Made by a program: the position numbers and the translations under genes. A DNA stretch of 64,000 bases from Elusimicrobiota bacterium (GTDB taxonomy: Bacteria > Elusimicrobiota > Elusimicrobia > FEN-1173): positions 1-64,000 of the forward strand of contig JAEURZ010000011.1 in NCBI GenBank assembly GCA_016788905.1, given 5' to 3'. Of this stretch, positions 15,234-24,282 are shown piece by piece (the stretch's first letter is position 1; each line of letters starts with the position of its first letter). The notes beneath the pieces were generated by a model. The model saw only the letters and a list, made by a program, of their open reading frames with translations, was not told where the DNA came from and ran no database searches.

Positions 15234-16765
15234 AAAGAACCTCGGCCCACGGGAGCCCGTTCGGTTCCCAGGGGTTCAACGCGTTTAATCCCGTCGCGGT
15301 TCAGGACCAATCGAATCCTTTCGTAGTGGGTTTCGCTCCGGGAGGCGAACCGAAGAATGACATTCACGTGGTAAACCCGCGCGCCGGGAATGAGTTCGCT
15401 CCGCCCTTCTTTGAGGGTAAACAATTTCTTAATGGGTTCGTCCATTTTCACAAGAAACGTTCGGAGGTTAAAACGAACGATGTCTGTGATTCCGGTCTTG
15501 CGTCGGTGAAACTGGAGAAAGCGGTTTGAGAACAGGGTGATCTCTTTGGTGTAGTGAATTACTTTTTCCGAGAGCCAGGTGTTTTCGATTTCCGTGATGT
15601 GGTCTCGGTTTCGGAGTTTCAAGACCAACGGATCTACTCTTTTTTCTGGAACGAACCCCACCGCTTCCCGGCACACCCCCATCTTTTTTCCGGTCAACGG
15701 GTCGTAAATCGACGTGGCTTGGTCGTAAAGATTTTTGGATAACCACATTTGAAGTCGGTCTTGGGAAAGGGCTTTCATCCGGTCTTTCATCATGTAACTG
15801 ATCACCAGGATGAAGAAAAAACCCATGGACACCGTGCCGTAAACCCGTTGGTAGTAAAAGGCGACCGCTGTGGCGAAGATCATGGCCAGCCCCGCGCCCA
15901 GGGAGAGCAGGATGTGTTCCAGGCGTCGATCTCCCTCCCGTTTTCGCACTCGGATGTGAAGGGAGCTGGCAATGAACTTCTTTAAAACGCTTAACCGAAA
16001 GACCAGCGTTTCGTTTTCCGTTCCCACGTCAACCAGGGAAGGGAATCCCCTCTCTTTTCGATAGGCCACTTCTTTCTCGATCAACGCGGTGATGGATAAG
16101 GCCGCCCGGATTAAGGGTTCTTCGGTCCGGTCTTGCAACAACCGAAGGATTTCGTGGGCGCGCTCTTCGATCAGGAGGCTCAAGTATTCGTCTGTGAACG
16201 CGTAGGTGGCGGCTGGTCCTTTGGGAAGAGTGGGGTCTTCGAAATCAATGCGCAAGGCGCGAAATCGGGTGAGGAGGCTATGGGATTGCCTGAGGAACTC
16301 GCCCAAAAGAGCTTCCGCTTGGGGAAGGTCACTTAAAATCTTTTTCCCGTTCGGGGCCCTCAGAAGTTTCCCGATCGCGCGCGTTTGCAGGCGCAGGGAA
16401 TTCTTTAAAACCGCTCCCAGAAGACGTATTTCATAATCTAAGGTTTGGGCCTTTTTTTCTGAGGGAGCAATACGCAGCGCGGCCAGGTGGGACACGACAC
16501 CGGCCAGTGGGGATCGATCGGATCCCGCGTCGGTGAGGGCGCTCAGGGTGAAGTCGGGGGTGCGGAACCGAATGTAGAGGAGGAGGTCCCGGTAAAATTG
16601 GTTTTTGGAATAGGTGGCCTCATTGATATCGAGGTTTTCAGGAATAAAAAAATAGGTGTCCACCTGGTATCGTTCGCGGGTGTGCTGCGGGTGAAGGTCA
16701 TAGCCCAGTTTGACTTCGAACTGGTACTGATCGTGTCGCCGGACGAGGCCGTTGTTGTCGCTCAT
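15206..16765 (-). CDS. Uncharacterised membrane protein with two central transmembrane helices
   Basis: The product is 519 residues from the ATG at 16765, which has GGGGGAGAGA about five bases upstream; a longer frame to 16840 has no such signal. The N-terminal half is soluble and charged (QYQFEVKLGYDLHPQ, YFFIPENLDIN). Two adjacent hydrophobic helices follow at about 305-350, then a soluble C-terminal region rich in basic and aromatic residues (HYERIRLVLNRDG). I do not recognise the family and find no catalytic motif. The topology suggests an inner-membrane protein with both large parts on the same side. It stands alone on the minus strand, divergent from the next gene and convergent with the permease. 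Confidence 0.65.
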   Translation of the reverse strand: MSDNNGLVRRHDQYQFEVKLGYDLHPQHTRERYQVDTYFFIPENLDINEATYSKNQFYRDLLLYIRFRTPDFTLSALTDAGSDRSPLAGVVSHLAALRIAPSEKKAQTLDYEIRLLGAVLKNSLRLQTRAIGKLLRAPNGKKILSDLPQAEALLGEFLRQSHSLLTRFRALRIDFEDPTLPKGPAATYAFTDEYLSLLIEERAHEILRLLQDRTEEPLIRAALSITALIEKEVAYRKERGFPSLVDVGTENETLVFRLSVLKKFIASSLHIRVRKREGDRRLEHILLSLGAGLAMIFATAVAFYYQRVYGTVSMGFFFILVISYMMKDRMKALSQDRLQMWLSKNLYDQATSIYDPLTGKKMGVCREAVGFVPEKRVDPLVLKLRNRDHITEIENTWLSEKVIHYTKEITLFSNRFLQFHRRKTGITDIVRFNLRTFLVKMDEPIKKLFTLKEGRSELIPGARVYHVNVILRFASRSETHYERIRLVLNRDGIKRVEPLGTERAPVGRGSFYPSPFRPA

Positions 16766-16872
16766 GGATGTCTCTCCCCCTATTCTAAACCCAGGATCGA
16801 TGGACCGCAAGGGGAAATCCAAAAGACACATTTTTGCCACAAAATCCTATAATGGCCGACGAGGTGAATCTT

Positions 16873-17226
16873 ATGAAAGAAATTATTTTCCCTGTTCTTC
16901 TCTCAGCTTTCGTTATCCCCGGGGCGGGGCAGATTTACAACAAAGAAAAAGCCAAGGGTGTGGCGTTAATGGTTCTTTTCTTTTTGGTTATTATGGGGTT
17001 TATGATGACCGTGACGGTGGCGTTGGCGGCGTTTCTTCCCCTGGATGGGGTAGTGTCTCCGGAGCAGGTGCGGGGATTCGTGGAACAGATCGTTGAAGAG
17101 CGTACCGCTTTTGTGAACACGTTTTGGTATCTGACTCTCGCCATCTGGGGCTATGGAATTCTCGACGCCTATTTAGGGGCCCGGGATCTTTTGAAAAAAA
17201 GGCAAACGCCTCCTCCCGCCGAGTGA
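16873..17226 (+). CDS. Small membrane protein, TM2/DUF5683-like
   Basis: About 117 residues are predicted from the ATG at 16873 (GAGGTG six bases upstream); in-frame ATGs at 16834 and 16852 are alternatives. The N-terminus FVIPGAGQIYNKEKAKGVALM is the 'PGxGQxYNxxxxxG' pattern of the TM2/DUF5683 class, followed by two further hydrophobic segments and a short basic C-terminal tail. Function is unknown for the class. It is the first gene of the long plus-strand run to 29090, and its stop overlaps the GTG start of the epimerase gene. Confidence 0.65.
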   Translation: MKEIIFPVLLSAFVIPGAGQIYNKEKAKGVALMVLFFLVIMGFMMTVTVALAAFLPLDGVVSPEQVRGFVEQIVEERTAFVNTFWYLTLAIWGYGILDAYLGARDLLKKRQTPPPAE

Positions 17227-17879
17227 TCAACCCCTCTGCCCGAGAGGCCGTGTCCATCGCGCGGATGCGGCGATTGGATCGGCGTGCGGCGAGCATTTTT
17301 GGGATATCCACCCCCGCGCTCATGGAAAACGCGGGGCGGGCGGTGTGTGCGGAAACCCTTCGTTTGGGGTCTGGGCCGGTGACCGTTTTTTGTGGGCCGG
17401 GGAACAATGGGGGAGATGGTTTGGTGGCCGCCCGTTGGTTGGTGAAGGCCGGGCGTCGGGTTCGTGTTTGTCTGGCTCTCCCGATCGATCGATTTAAACC
17501 GGACGTCGCGGTTTTATGGATGGGGATTCCACCGATGGGGTTGGCTTGGACGGTTTATGCGGGGTCTGAAAAGTTGCTAAGATTCATCCGGGGGACCCGT
17601 TGTTTTGTGGACGCGCTTTTGGGGACGGGATTGCGGCCTCCGGTGGTGGACCCCTACGCCGGGTTGATTGCGGATCTAAACCGGGCGGCTCAACGGGTGG
17701 TCTCGGTGGACGTCCCTTCGGGGTTGGACGCCGATCGTGGTCGTCCCTTGGGGGAGACGGTTCGGGCGGATGTGACCGTGACTCTGGGACGACCCAAAAA
17801 AGGGCTCCTGTTGCCGAGCGCTCGGGGGTTCGTTGGACGGTTGGTGGTTGGTGATATCGGTTTTCCGCCGAGATTGTGA
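17223..17879 (+). CDS. nnrE: NAD(P)H-hydrate epimerase (YjeF N-terminal domain)
   Basis: The enzyme epimerises the damaged cofactor NAD(P)HX so that the partner dehydratase can repair it. The 218-residue product shows the YjeF_N hallmarks: LMENAGRAV near the start, FCGPGNNGGDGLVAARWL (nucleotide-binding loop), VDALLGTG, and VVSVDVPSGLDADRG. I chose the GTG at 17223, which overlaps the preceding stop as GTGA; a longer frame to 17124 would lie wholly within the upstream gene. The usual C-terminal ADP-dependent dehydratase domain is absent, so the dehydratase must be encoded elsewhere. Confidence 0.88.
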   Translation: MINPSAREAVSIARMRRLDRRAASIFGISTPALMENAGRAVCAETLRLGSGPVTVFCGPGNNGGDGLVAARWLVKAGRRVRVCLALPIDRFKPDVAVLWMGIPPMGLAWTVYAGSEKLLRFIRGTRCFVDALLGTGLRPPVVDPYAGLIADLNRAAQRVVSVDVPSGLDADRGRPLGETVRADVTVTLGRPKKGLLLPSARGFVGRLVVGDIGFPPRL

Positions 17880-17909
17880 CGGCGGCACTTCTTGCAGGAC
17901 GGAGGATTC

Positions 17910-18143
17910 ATGGTCACAGGATTGGTACTGGTGCGCCTGAACGCGGGACGGGAAAAGTCGACCCTGAAACAAATCAAAGAGACCAAAGGCGTGGCCCATG
18001 TGTCCGCGGTTTATGGTCGATGGGATCTGGTGGTGGATGTGGAAGCGGAGGATCTGCCCTCCATGACCCACATCGTTGTGGAAAAGGTCCGTGCGATTCC
18101 GGGGGTTTGTTCCACGGAAACGCTCGTGACGACGGCGATTTGA
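17910..18143 (+). CDS. Lrp/AsnC-type effector-binding (RAM) domain protein
   Basis: This stand-alone protein of about 77 residues matches the ligand-binding half of Lrp/AsnC regulators (VLVRLNAGREKSTLKQIKET, VYGRWDLVVDVEAED, IRAIPGV-like ending with TETLV). There is no DNA-binding helix-turn-helix. GGAGG lies four bases before the ATG; an upstream TTG at 17892 is possible. Such isolated domains form oligomeric rings that bind amino acids, but the specific role here is unknown. It sits 30 bp after nnrE and 4 bp before the peptidase gene. Confidence 0.8.
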   Translation: MVTGLVLVRLNAGREKSTLKQIKETKGVAHVSAVYGRWDLVVDVEAEDLPSMTHIVVEKVRAIPGVCSTETLVTTAI

Positions 18144-18147
18144 GCAC

Positions 18148-19458
18148 GTGCGCCCCCCTTTCCTGGCTCTCCTTGCCCTCCTGTCCATGACCTTGACCTC
18201 CTCAAACGTCCAGGCCGCTAAACCGGTCAAAACCCTTCCCAACGGCCTTCGAACTGTCATTGTGGAGGACCACGCCTCTCCGGTGGTGTCTCTTCAAATC
18301 TGGGTGCGGTGCGGTGGGGTGAACGAAGCGGGGCTCACGTCGGGGGTGTCCCACTTTCTTGAACACATGATCTTTAAGGGGACCGATAAGATTTCCGCCA
18401 ACGAAATATCGAAAATTGTGGAATCCAACGGAGGATCCATCAACGCGGCCACGGCCAGTGAAACGACCCACTATTTCATCGATATGCCCTCGAACAAGTG
18501 GGAAGAGGCTTTTGATGTCCTCTCCCAATCCGTGTTGAACCCGGCCTTTCCTCCAACGGAATTTGAGAAAGAACGCAGAGTTATTTTGGAAGAAATTAAA
18601 CGGCGTAACGATGATCCCCAATCCGACCTGTGGGACGGGTTTTTGGAAGCGCTCTACACCCAAACCCCCTATCGGCAAAAAGTGATTGGGTCCGTTCAAA
18701 CCATTACCGATATGCCCCGGTCCCTGATGGTGGACCAGCACAAGAAATATTATGTCCCCAACAACATGGTGGTGGTCGTGGTGGGCGATGTCAAGAAAAA
18801 AGAGGTGTCCAAGAAGATCAAAGAGGTCTTCGGGGGCTTGCCGAAAGGGACTCTTCCCCCAGCGCCGAACCTGATTGAACCGCCCGCTGAAAACAGTGAC
18901 GTGCGCACCATTCGCCGATCGGCCAAACAAGCCTATCTGGCTCTCGGTATTGTTGGGCCCACGTTAAAAGACCCCAACCAGGTGGCTATGGACGTGTTGG
19001 CCGCGACCTTGGGGGGAGGGCAAAGTTCCCGTTTGTATCAGACGCTGCGAGAAGAGAAGCGGTTGGTGTGGAGCGTGAGTTCCAGTTTCATTACCCACTC
19101 AGGATCGGGGGCTTTTGGTGTGTTTGCCGAGTGTCCTCCTGAGAAAGTTCGTTCCCTTCCCAACGACATCTATTTCCTTTTTCATGAGATTGAATTTAAT
19201 GGGTTTAAGCCGGAAGAAGTGGCCCGCGCCAAGGCGCAGTTGAGGAGTTCCTGGTTGTTTTCTCAGGAAACCTACCACGGGCAAGCTTCGCAATGGGGGT
19301 TTTATACGACCCTAGGGGCACCAGAATTGGTTTCCCATTACCTCAAGCGGTTGGACGCCGTGACCCCTAAAGCCCTGGCGACCCTCCTGTCTCAATACAC
19401 CATCGGACGACCCATGGGGGGGATTGTCGTCACCCCAGAAAATTCGTCTGTTCAGTAA
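18148..19458 (+). CDS. M16 family zinc metallopeptidase, catalytic subunit, exported
   Basis: A GTG start with a signal peptide (1-23) is followed by a 436-residue M16 (pitrilysin/processing-peptidase) protein. The inverted zinc motif HFLEH lies at residues 69-73, with the third ligand Glu at about 148 in ILEEIKRR. The second M16 domain contains LGGGQSSRLYQTLREEKRLVWSVSS, typical of the C-terminal half. It should degrade peptides in the periplasm or at the cell surface. The next gene encodes a homologue lacking the zinc site, so the two probably form a heterodimer like other paired bacterial M16B proteases. The oligopeptide importer downstream would suit uptake of the products. Confidence 0.92.
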   Translation: MRPPFLALLALLSMTLTSSNVQAAKPVKTLPNGLRTVIVEDHASPVVSLQIWVRCGGVNEAGLTSGVSHFLEHMIFKGTDKISANEISKIVESNGGSINAATASETTHYFIDMPSNKWEEAFDVLSQSVLNPAFPPTEFEKERRVILEEIKRRNDDPQSDLWDGFLEALYTQTPYRQKVIGSVQTITDMPRSLMVDQHKKYYVPNNMVVVVVGDVKKKEVSKKIKEVFGGLPKGTLPPAPNLIEPPAENSDVRTIRRSAKQAYLALGIVGPTLKDPNQVAMDVLAATLGGGQSSRLYQTLREEKRLVWSVSSSFITHSGSGAFGVFAECPPEKVRSLPNDIYFLFHEIEFNGFKPEEVARAKAQLRSSWLFSQETYHGQASQWGFYTTLGAPELVSHYLKRLDAVTPKALATLLSQYTIGRPMGGIVVTPENSSVQ

Positions 19459-19470
19459 ATCCTTTACTCG

Positions 19471-20787
19471 ATGCGCCCGCGATTTATCCTAGGAGCCGTA
19501 ATCATGACCGCCGCCCTTTCTGTTGTTCGCGCTGACACCACCACTGTTCAGGAATTTTCCAACGGATTGAAATGGATTCACCGCACGGTGAAGCACAACC
19601 GTATTTTGGCGTTTCAAATGTTTATCCCAGGTGGAGAGATTCAAGAACCGGTGGAACAGGCGGGTCTCACCCAGTTGATGACGGCCACCATGGTGAAAGG
19701 GACCACCCACCGGAGCGCTCTTGATCTGGCTCAGGAAATGGAAATGCTTGGGGCGTCGTTCGGTGTGGACGCCCAACCGGACGCCATGGCCGTCGGCGGC
19801 CAGGTCACGGTTGATAAATGGGTCAAAACCTTCGACTTGTTTGAAGACATCCTTTTGCGGCCTTCTTTTCCGGAAGCCGAAGTGGAGAAAGAACGTGCCG
19901 CCCTTCTGAACGCGATCCACACCAATGACGAACACATTTTCAATGTGGCGGAAGAACGGTTTCGCCAAGAGCTATTTGGGAGCCATCCTTACGGGCGACC
20001 GGACGGAGGGACGGTAAAGAGCGTTTCTCCTTTGACGCGGGAAGACCTCGTCGCGTGGCACAAGGCGCGGGTTTCCCCACGGGGGGCGGTGTTGGTGACG
20101 GTGGGGAACGTTCCCCTGGGGCCGTTCCGTCGCCGCGTGGAGGCTTTCGCTCACGCGTGGAGCGATTCCCCTTCTGCCCCGTCATCGTCTCCGGCCGTGG
20201 TTTATCCCACCGTTTCGCGTGTGGCGGAGGAAACCAAACCGTTTGAACAGTCTTACTTGATGTTGGGCTACCCGGCCCCTTCCGTGGACAGTCCCCGTTA
20301 CCCCGTGGTCAAGTTGGTGAACGCCCTCTTGGGCGGGGGCATGAGCTCGCCCCTGTTTCGCGTGGTCCGAGAGGAGGGCACCCTGGCCTACGAGGTGTCT
20401 TCTTTTTTTCCGTCCCGTCGGCGTGGCAGTTCCTTTGTCGTCTACGCGGGGATGGATCCGAAAAATTTGGGGTTGGCTGAAGAAAAAGTTCGATCCGTCC
20501 TGGCGGACTTCGCCTCACGCCCTCCCGCGGCCCAAGATTTGGAAGACGCCAAAAATTATATTCGAGGTCATTTCTTGATGGACCACCAGACCAACGGTCG
20601 GTTGGCGTGGTATCTGGGCTGGTGGGAACTGTTGGGGAAAGGTTTTGCTTTCGACACGATTTATCCCGATGAAATCTCGCGCGTTTCGGCTGAAGATGTT
20701 CACCGTGTTTACCAAGAGATTCTGGCCCAACCTTCCGTAACGGTTCGAGTGATCTCGAAGGGGTCCTCATCGGTCCCGACTCCCTGA
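19471..20787 (+). CDS. M16 family non-catalytic partner protein, exported
   Basis: This 438-residue homologue of the preceding peptidase has its own signal peptide (about 1-21). At the zinc site HFLEH is replaced by QLMTA (LTQLMTATMVKGT), and the third ligand region reads LLNAI instead of LLEEI, so it cannot bind zinc. The C-terminal domain is well kept (LLGGGMSSPLFRVVREEGTLAYEVSS, then FFPSRRRGSSFVVYAG). This is the pattern of the inactive subunit that completes the substrate chamber in heterodimeric M16B enzymes. It starts 12 bp after the catalytic gene. Confidence 0.9.
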   Translation: MRPRFILGAVIMTAALSVVRADTTTVQEFSNGLKWIHRTVKHNRILAFQMFIPGGEIQEPVEQAGLTQLMTATMVKGTTHRSALDLAQEMEMLGASFGVDAQPDAMAVGGQVTVDKWVKTFDLFEDILLRPSFPEAEVEKERAALLNAIHTNDEHIFNVAEERFRQELFGSHPYGRPDGGTVKSVSPLTREDLVAWHKARVSPRGAVLVTVGNVPLGPFRRRVEAFAHAWSDSPSAPSSSPAVVYPTVSRVAEETKPFEQSYLMLGYPAPSVDSPRYPVVKLVNALLGGGMSSPLFRVVREEGTLAYEVSSFFPSRRRGSSFVVYAGMDPKNLGLAEEKVRSVLADFASRPPAAQDLEDAKNYIRGHFLMDHQTNGRLAWYLGWWELLGKGFAFDTIYPDEISRVSAEDVHRVYQEILAQPSVTVRVISKGSSSVPTP

Positions 20788-20821
20788 GGAGTGTCCCCTG
20801 ATTCCTTTTCGGGTCAAAAGG

Positions 20822-22462
20822 GTGTCACTGTTGAATCTCTTTCTCCCCTCTCCCTTGATTTTTGCTTTGCTCCTAATCCCTTTATTCATGGGTTGTGGAC
20901 GGGATCCTGTTCCCGAACCGGCCCTTTCTTCCATTGAATCTCTTCCTGTAACGGGGGACACTTATGTGGAGGCTTCCTTAGGGGATCCCTCGCGGCTGAA
21001 TCCCCTCCTCGCTTCGGATTCGGCCTCCGGGTCGGTGAACGGATATCTTTTTAATGGTTTGGTGAAATACAACCGTGATTTAAAATTGGTGGGAGATTTG
21101 GCAGAATCCTGGGAGGTTCTGCAGGGCGGTTTGGAAATTATTTTTAAATTACGTAAAAATGTTCGTTGGCATGACGGCGTTCCCTTTACGGCTCAGGATG
21201 TGGTGTTTACTTACGAGCGGTTGATTGATCCCAACGTATTGACGCCCTATGGTTCGGATTTTAATTTGGTGAAATCCGTTGTGGCGGTAGACGCCCACAC
21301 GGTTCGGGTGGAGTACAAAGAGCCCTTTGCCCCGGCGTTGGAATCTTGGGGTATGGGGATAATTCCTAAGCATGTATTTCAAAACGGGGCTTTCAATACC
21401 CATCCCGCGAACCGGGCGCCGGTGGGGACGGGGCCCTATCGGTTCGTGGAACTTAAAACTGACGAAAAAGCGGTCTTGGTGGCTAACCCGGACTACTTTG
21501 AAGGGCGTCCTTTTATTGACCGGGTGGTGATCCGAGTGATTCCAGACAGTTCCGTTCAATTCTTGGAACTTCGCAACCAATCCATTGATTTCATGGGGCT
21601 GCGCCCGGACCAATACATGGCCTACGATTCTTTTTTTCAAAACCATAAAAAGTTTCGTTATCCCTCTTTCAGCTACACCTTTTTCGGGTTCAACCTAAAG
21701 CGGGATTTGTTTAAAGACATTCGTGTTCGCCGGGCTTTGGGTATGGCCTTGGACAAACGCGAAATTATTGATGGTGTTCTGTTGGGGTTTGGTCGTTCCG
21801 CCACGGGCCCTTTTCCACCCTCTTCTTTGGCGTTCGACCCTGCTGTGGAGGACGTTCCCTTTGATCCTGCCCAATCAAAGAATCTCCTGGCCGAGATCGG
21901 TTGGCGTGACACAAACGGGGACGGTATTTTGGATCGGGATGGGAAACCCTTTTCTTTTACCGTCATTACAAATCAAGGCAATAAAATTCGGGAACAGACG
22001 GCGCTTATTTTGCAGGCCCATTTAGCGCGGATCGGAGTTAGGGTCGATGTTCGGGTGTTGGAATGGTCTTCCTTTATTCATGATTTTGTTGATAAGGGGA
22101 ACTTTGATGCCATTATCCTGGGATGGAATCTGGGGCGGGACCCGGATCAATATTTGATTTGGCATTCCAGTCAGCAGGGGGAAGGACGATACAATTTTGT
22201 CGGCTACAATAACCCAACGGCTGACCGGTTGTGGGAAGAAGGGCGACGTACTTTCGATCCGAAAGAGAGACGGAATATTTATCGACAGTTGCATCGAATC
22301 GTGGCCCAGGATATGCCTTATATTTTTCTGTATTACCCGGATTCTCTTCCCACGGTTCATAACCGTTTTCAAAACGTTCTTGTGGCACCGGCGGGGATTG
22401 GGTGGAACTTTCGGGAATGGTTTGTTCCCCAACAACTCCAGCGTTACCGTTTAGCGAGGTAG
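20822..22462 (+). CDS. Peptide ABC transporter substrate-binding lipoprotein (SBP_bac_5)
   Basis: This 546-residue binding protein of the DppA/OppA family has a hydrophobic leader ending in a lipobox (LFMGC), so it is anchored as a lipoprotein. Family motifs include LNPLLASDSASGSVNGYLFNGLV, LRKNVRWHDGVPFTAQDVVFTYERL and the C-terminal YNFVGYNNPTADRLWEEGRRTFDPKERRNIY stretch. The GTG at 20822 is the outermost start that keeps a normal leader; no strong ribosome-binding site helps choose. It leads the five-gene importer and directly follows the M16 peptidase pair. Confidence 0.9.
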   Translation: MSLLNLFLPSPLIFALLLIPLFMGCGRDPVPEPALSSIESLPVTGDTYVEASLGDPSRLNPLLASDSASGSVNGYLFNGLVKYNRDLKLVGDLAESWEVLQGGLEIIFKLRKNVRWHDGVPFTAQDVVFTYERLIDPNVLTPYGSDFNLVKSVVAVDAHTVRVEYKEPFAPALESWGMGIIPKHVFQNGAFNTHPANRAPVGTGPYRFVELKTDEKAVLVANPDYFEGRPFIDRVVIRVIPDSSVQFLELRNQSIDFMGLRPDQYMAYDSFFQNHKKFRYPSFSYTFFGFNLKRDLFKDIRVRRALGMALDKREIIDGVLLGFGRSATGPFPPSSLAFDPAVEDVPFDPAQSKNLLAEIGWRDTNGDGILDRDGKPFSFTVITNQGNKIREQTALILQAHLARIGVRVDVRVLEWSSFIHDFVDKGNFDAIILGWNLGRDPDQYLIWHSSQQGEGRYNFVGYNNPTADRLWEEGRRTFDPKERRNIYRQLHRIVAQDMPYIFLYYPDSLPTVHNRFQNVLVAPAGIGWNFREWFVPQQLQRYRLAR

Positions 22463-22465
22463 CTG

Positions 22466-23449
22466 TTGACGGCCTACCTTCTTCGGCGGCTTTCGCTTAC
22501 GTTGGTGACCCTTGTGGGGATTACCTTGATGACGTTTTTGGTCATGCGGTTGGCACCGGGGGGGCTCACGGCTGGGGCCACGGATTTGAGCGCGCGGGTT
22601 TCCGCTCACGAACAGCGTAAAAAGTTTGTGGCCCTTTATGATCTAGACAAACCCTGGTATGTTCAATACGGGAGTTGGCTCAAGCGTTTGTCTCGGCTTG
22701 ATTTCGGACGGTCCTTTAAAGATGATCGGCCGGTGATCGAAAAGATCGGCGAACGGTTGCCCAATACCCTCCTACTCAATGTTTTGTCTTTGGGGCTTAT
22801 ATTTGTCGTGGCGGTGCCTCTGGGGATCCTCGCGGCGGTGAAGCAAAATACTTTTTGGGACCGGGCGGTGTCTGTTTTTGTCTTTGTTGGTTTCTCGGTT
22901 CCCACCTTTTGGCTGGCCCTGATGTTGATGATTTTGTTTGGGGTCCGATTGGCTTGGTTGCCCCTTTCTGGGTTGCACGCCCTGAACGCGGACGAGTTGT
23001 CTTTCGTCTCCTATTGGATGGATACAGGAAAACATTTGCTTCTGCCCGTCTTTATCTCGGCGTTTACCGGGTTGGCCGGGCTCTCTCGTTTTGTTCGGAA
23101 CGGATTGCTGGAGGTCATTCGCCAGGATTATATTCGGACAGCCCGTGCGAAAGGACTTTCTGAATCCCGCGTGATTGGCCGCCACGCGTTGAGGAATGCT
23201 CTGATCCCTGTCATCACCATTCTGGGGCTCTCCTTACCGGACTTGATTGGGGGTGGGTTTATCTTTGAAACAATTTTTGCTTTCCCCGGTATGGGGCGTT
23301 TAGGTTTTGACGCGATTATGGCCCGGGATTTCCCTGTGGTGATGGGGGTGGGCACCATTGCCGCTGTTTTAACATTGGCCGGGAACCTGGTTGCGGATCT
23401 GGCTTACGCTGTGGTGGATCCGCGAATCCGATTGGCGGGAAAACGCTAA
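22466..23449 (+). CDS. Dipeptide/oligopeptide ABC transporter permease (DppB-like)
   Basis: This is a 327-residue inner-membrane permease with six predicted helices. It shows the N-terminal [20 protein letters not shown] pattern of DppB/OppB and the EAA loop [40 protein letters not shown] at 22466, three bases after the previous stop and with GAGGT upstream, is the probable start. It pairs with the next permease to form the translocation pore. Confidence 0.92.
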   Translation: MTAYLLRRLSLTLVTLVGITLMTFLVMRLAPGGLTAGATDLSARVSAHEQRKKFVALYDLDKPWYVQYGSWLKRLSRLDFGRSFKDDRPVIEKIGERLPNTLLLNVLSLGLIFVVAVPLGILAAVKQNTFWDRAVSVFVFVGFSVPTFWLALMLMILFGVRLAWLPLSGLHALNADELSFVSYWMDTGKHLLLPVFISAFTGLAGLSRFVRNGLLEVIRQDYIRTARAKGLSESRVIGRHALRNALIPVITILGLSLPDLIGGGFIFETIFAFPGMGRLGFDAIMARDFPVVMGVGTIAAVLTLAGNLVADLAYAVVDPRIRLAGKR

Positions 23450-24282
23450 TGTGGCGGTTCTATGGACAACGGTTTCTTTCCAACCGCCTGGCTTTAGGGG
23501 GGGGGCTCGTCCTCCTGTTTATTGCGATGTCTGCGATAGGGGCGTCTTTCCTTGCCCGGGCCGATCCCAACGAACAACAGCTGACCGAACGCCTTCAATC
23601 CCCTTCGCCACGTCATTGGCTAGGGACCGACGATTTAGGTCGCGATGTATTTTCCCGGCTTCTGCACGGCGGGCGTGTGTCCCTTCAAGTGGGAATTCTG
23701 GCTGTGGCCATTTCCGTGACCCTGGGAACCTTGGTGGGACTTTTGGCAGGCTATTTCGGTGGCGCGGTGGACGCGGTGCTCATGCGAGCGGTGGATATCG
23801 TGCTGTGTTTTCCGACGATCTTTTTGATTCTGATGGTGATCGCTTTTCTGGAACCCAGTTTGTGGAACGTTATGGCCGTCATCGGATTCACTTCTTGGCC
23901 TGGATTGGCGCGTCTCGTTCGAGGGGAAACCCTGAGCCTTCGTGAACGGGATTTTCTTTTGGCGGCCCGAGGGTTGGGGCTCTCGTCTCCTCGGATTCTT
24001 TTTGTTCACCTGCTTCCCAATCTGGTGGCACCGATTCTGGTTTCGGCAACCTTAGGGGTCGGGGGAGCCATCCTCACGGAATCCGCCCTTTCCTTTTTAG
24101 GACTTGGTGTTCAGCCGCCCATGGCGTCTTGGGGAAACATTTTAACCAGTGGGAAAGATTATTTGCATGTGGCCTGGTGGCTGTCCGTGTTCCCGGGCGT
24201 GGCCATCTTACTGACTGTGTTAGCGCTCAATCTGCTCGGTGAAGGGTTGCGGGATGTCCTTGATCCTCGGGAGAACGCGTGA
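23449..24282 (+). CDS. Dipeptide/oligopeptide ABC transporter permease (DppC-like)
   Basis: The second permease of the importer has 277 residues. It carries the HWLGTDDLGRDVFSRLLHGGRVSLQVG motif typical of DppC/OppC and an EAA loop (RGETLSLRERDFLLAARGLG). The ATG at 23449 overlaps the preceding stop (TAATG), so translation is coupled. The C-terminus (LNLLGEGLRDVLDPR) is the usual end for the family. Confidence 0.92.
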   Translation: MWRFYGQRFLSNRLALGGGLVLLFIAMSAIGASFLARADPNEQQLTERLQSPSPRHWLGTDDLGRDVFSRLLHGGRVSLQVGILAVAISVTLGTLVGLLAGYFGGAVDAVLMRAVDIVLCFPTIFLILMVIAFLEPSLWNVMAVIGFTSWPGLARLVRGETLSLRERDFLLAARGLGLSSPRILFVHLLPNLVAPILVSATLGVGGAILTESALSFLGLGVQPPMASWGNILTSGKDYLHVAWWLSVFPGVAILLTVLALNLLGEGLRDVLDPRENA

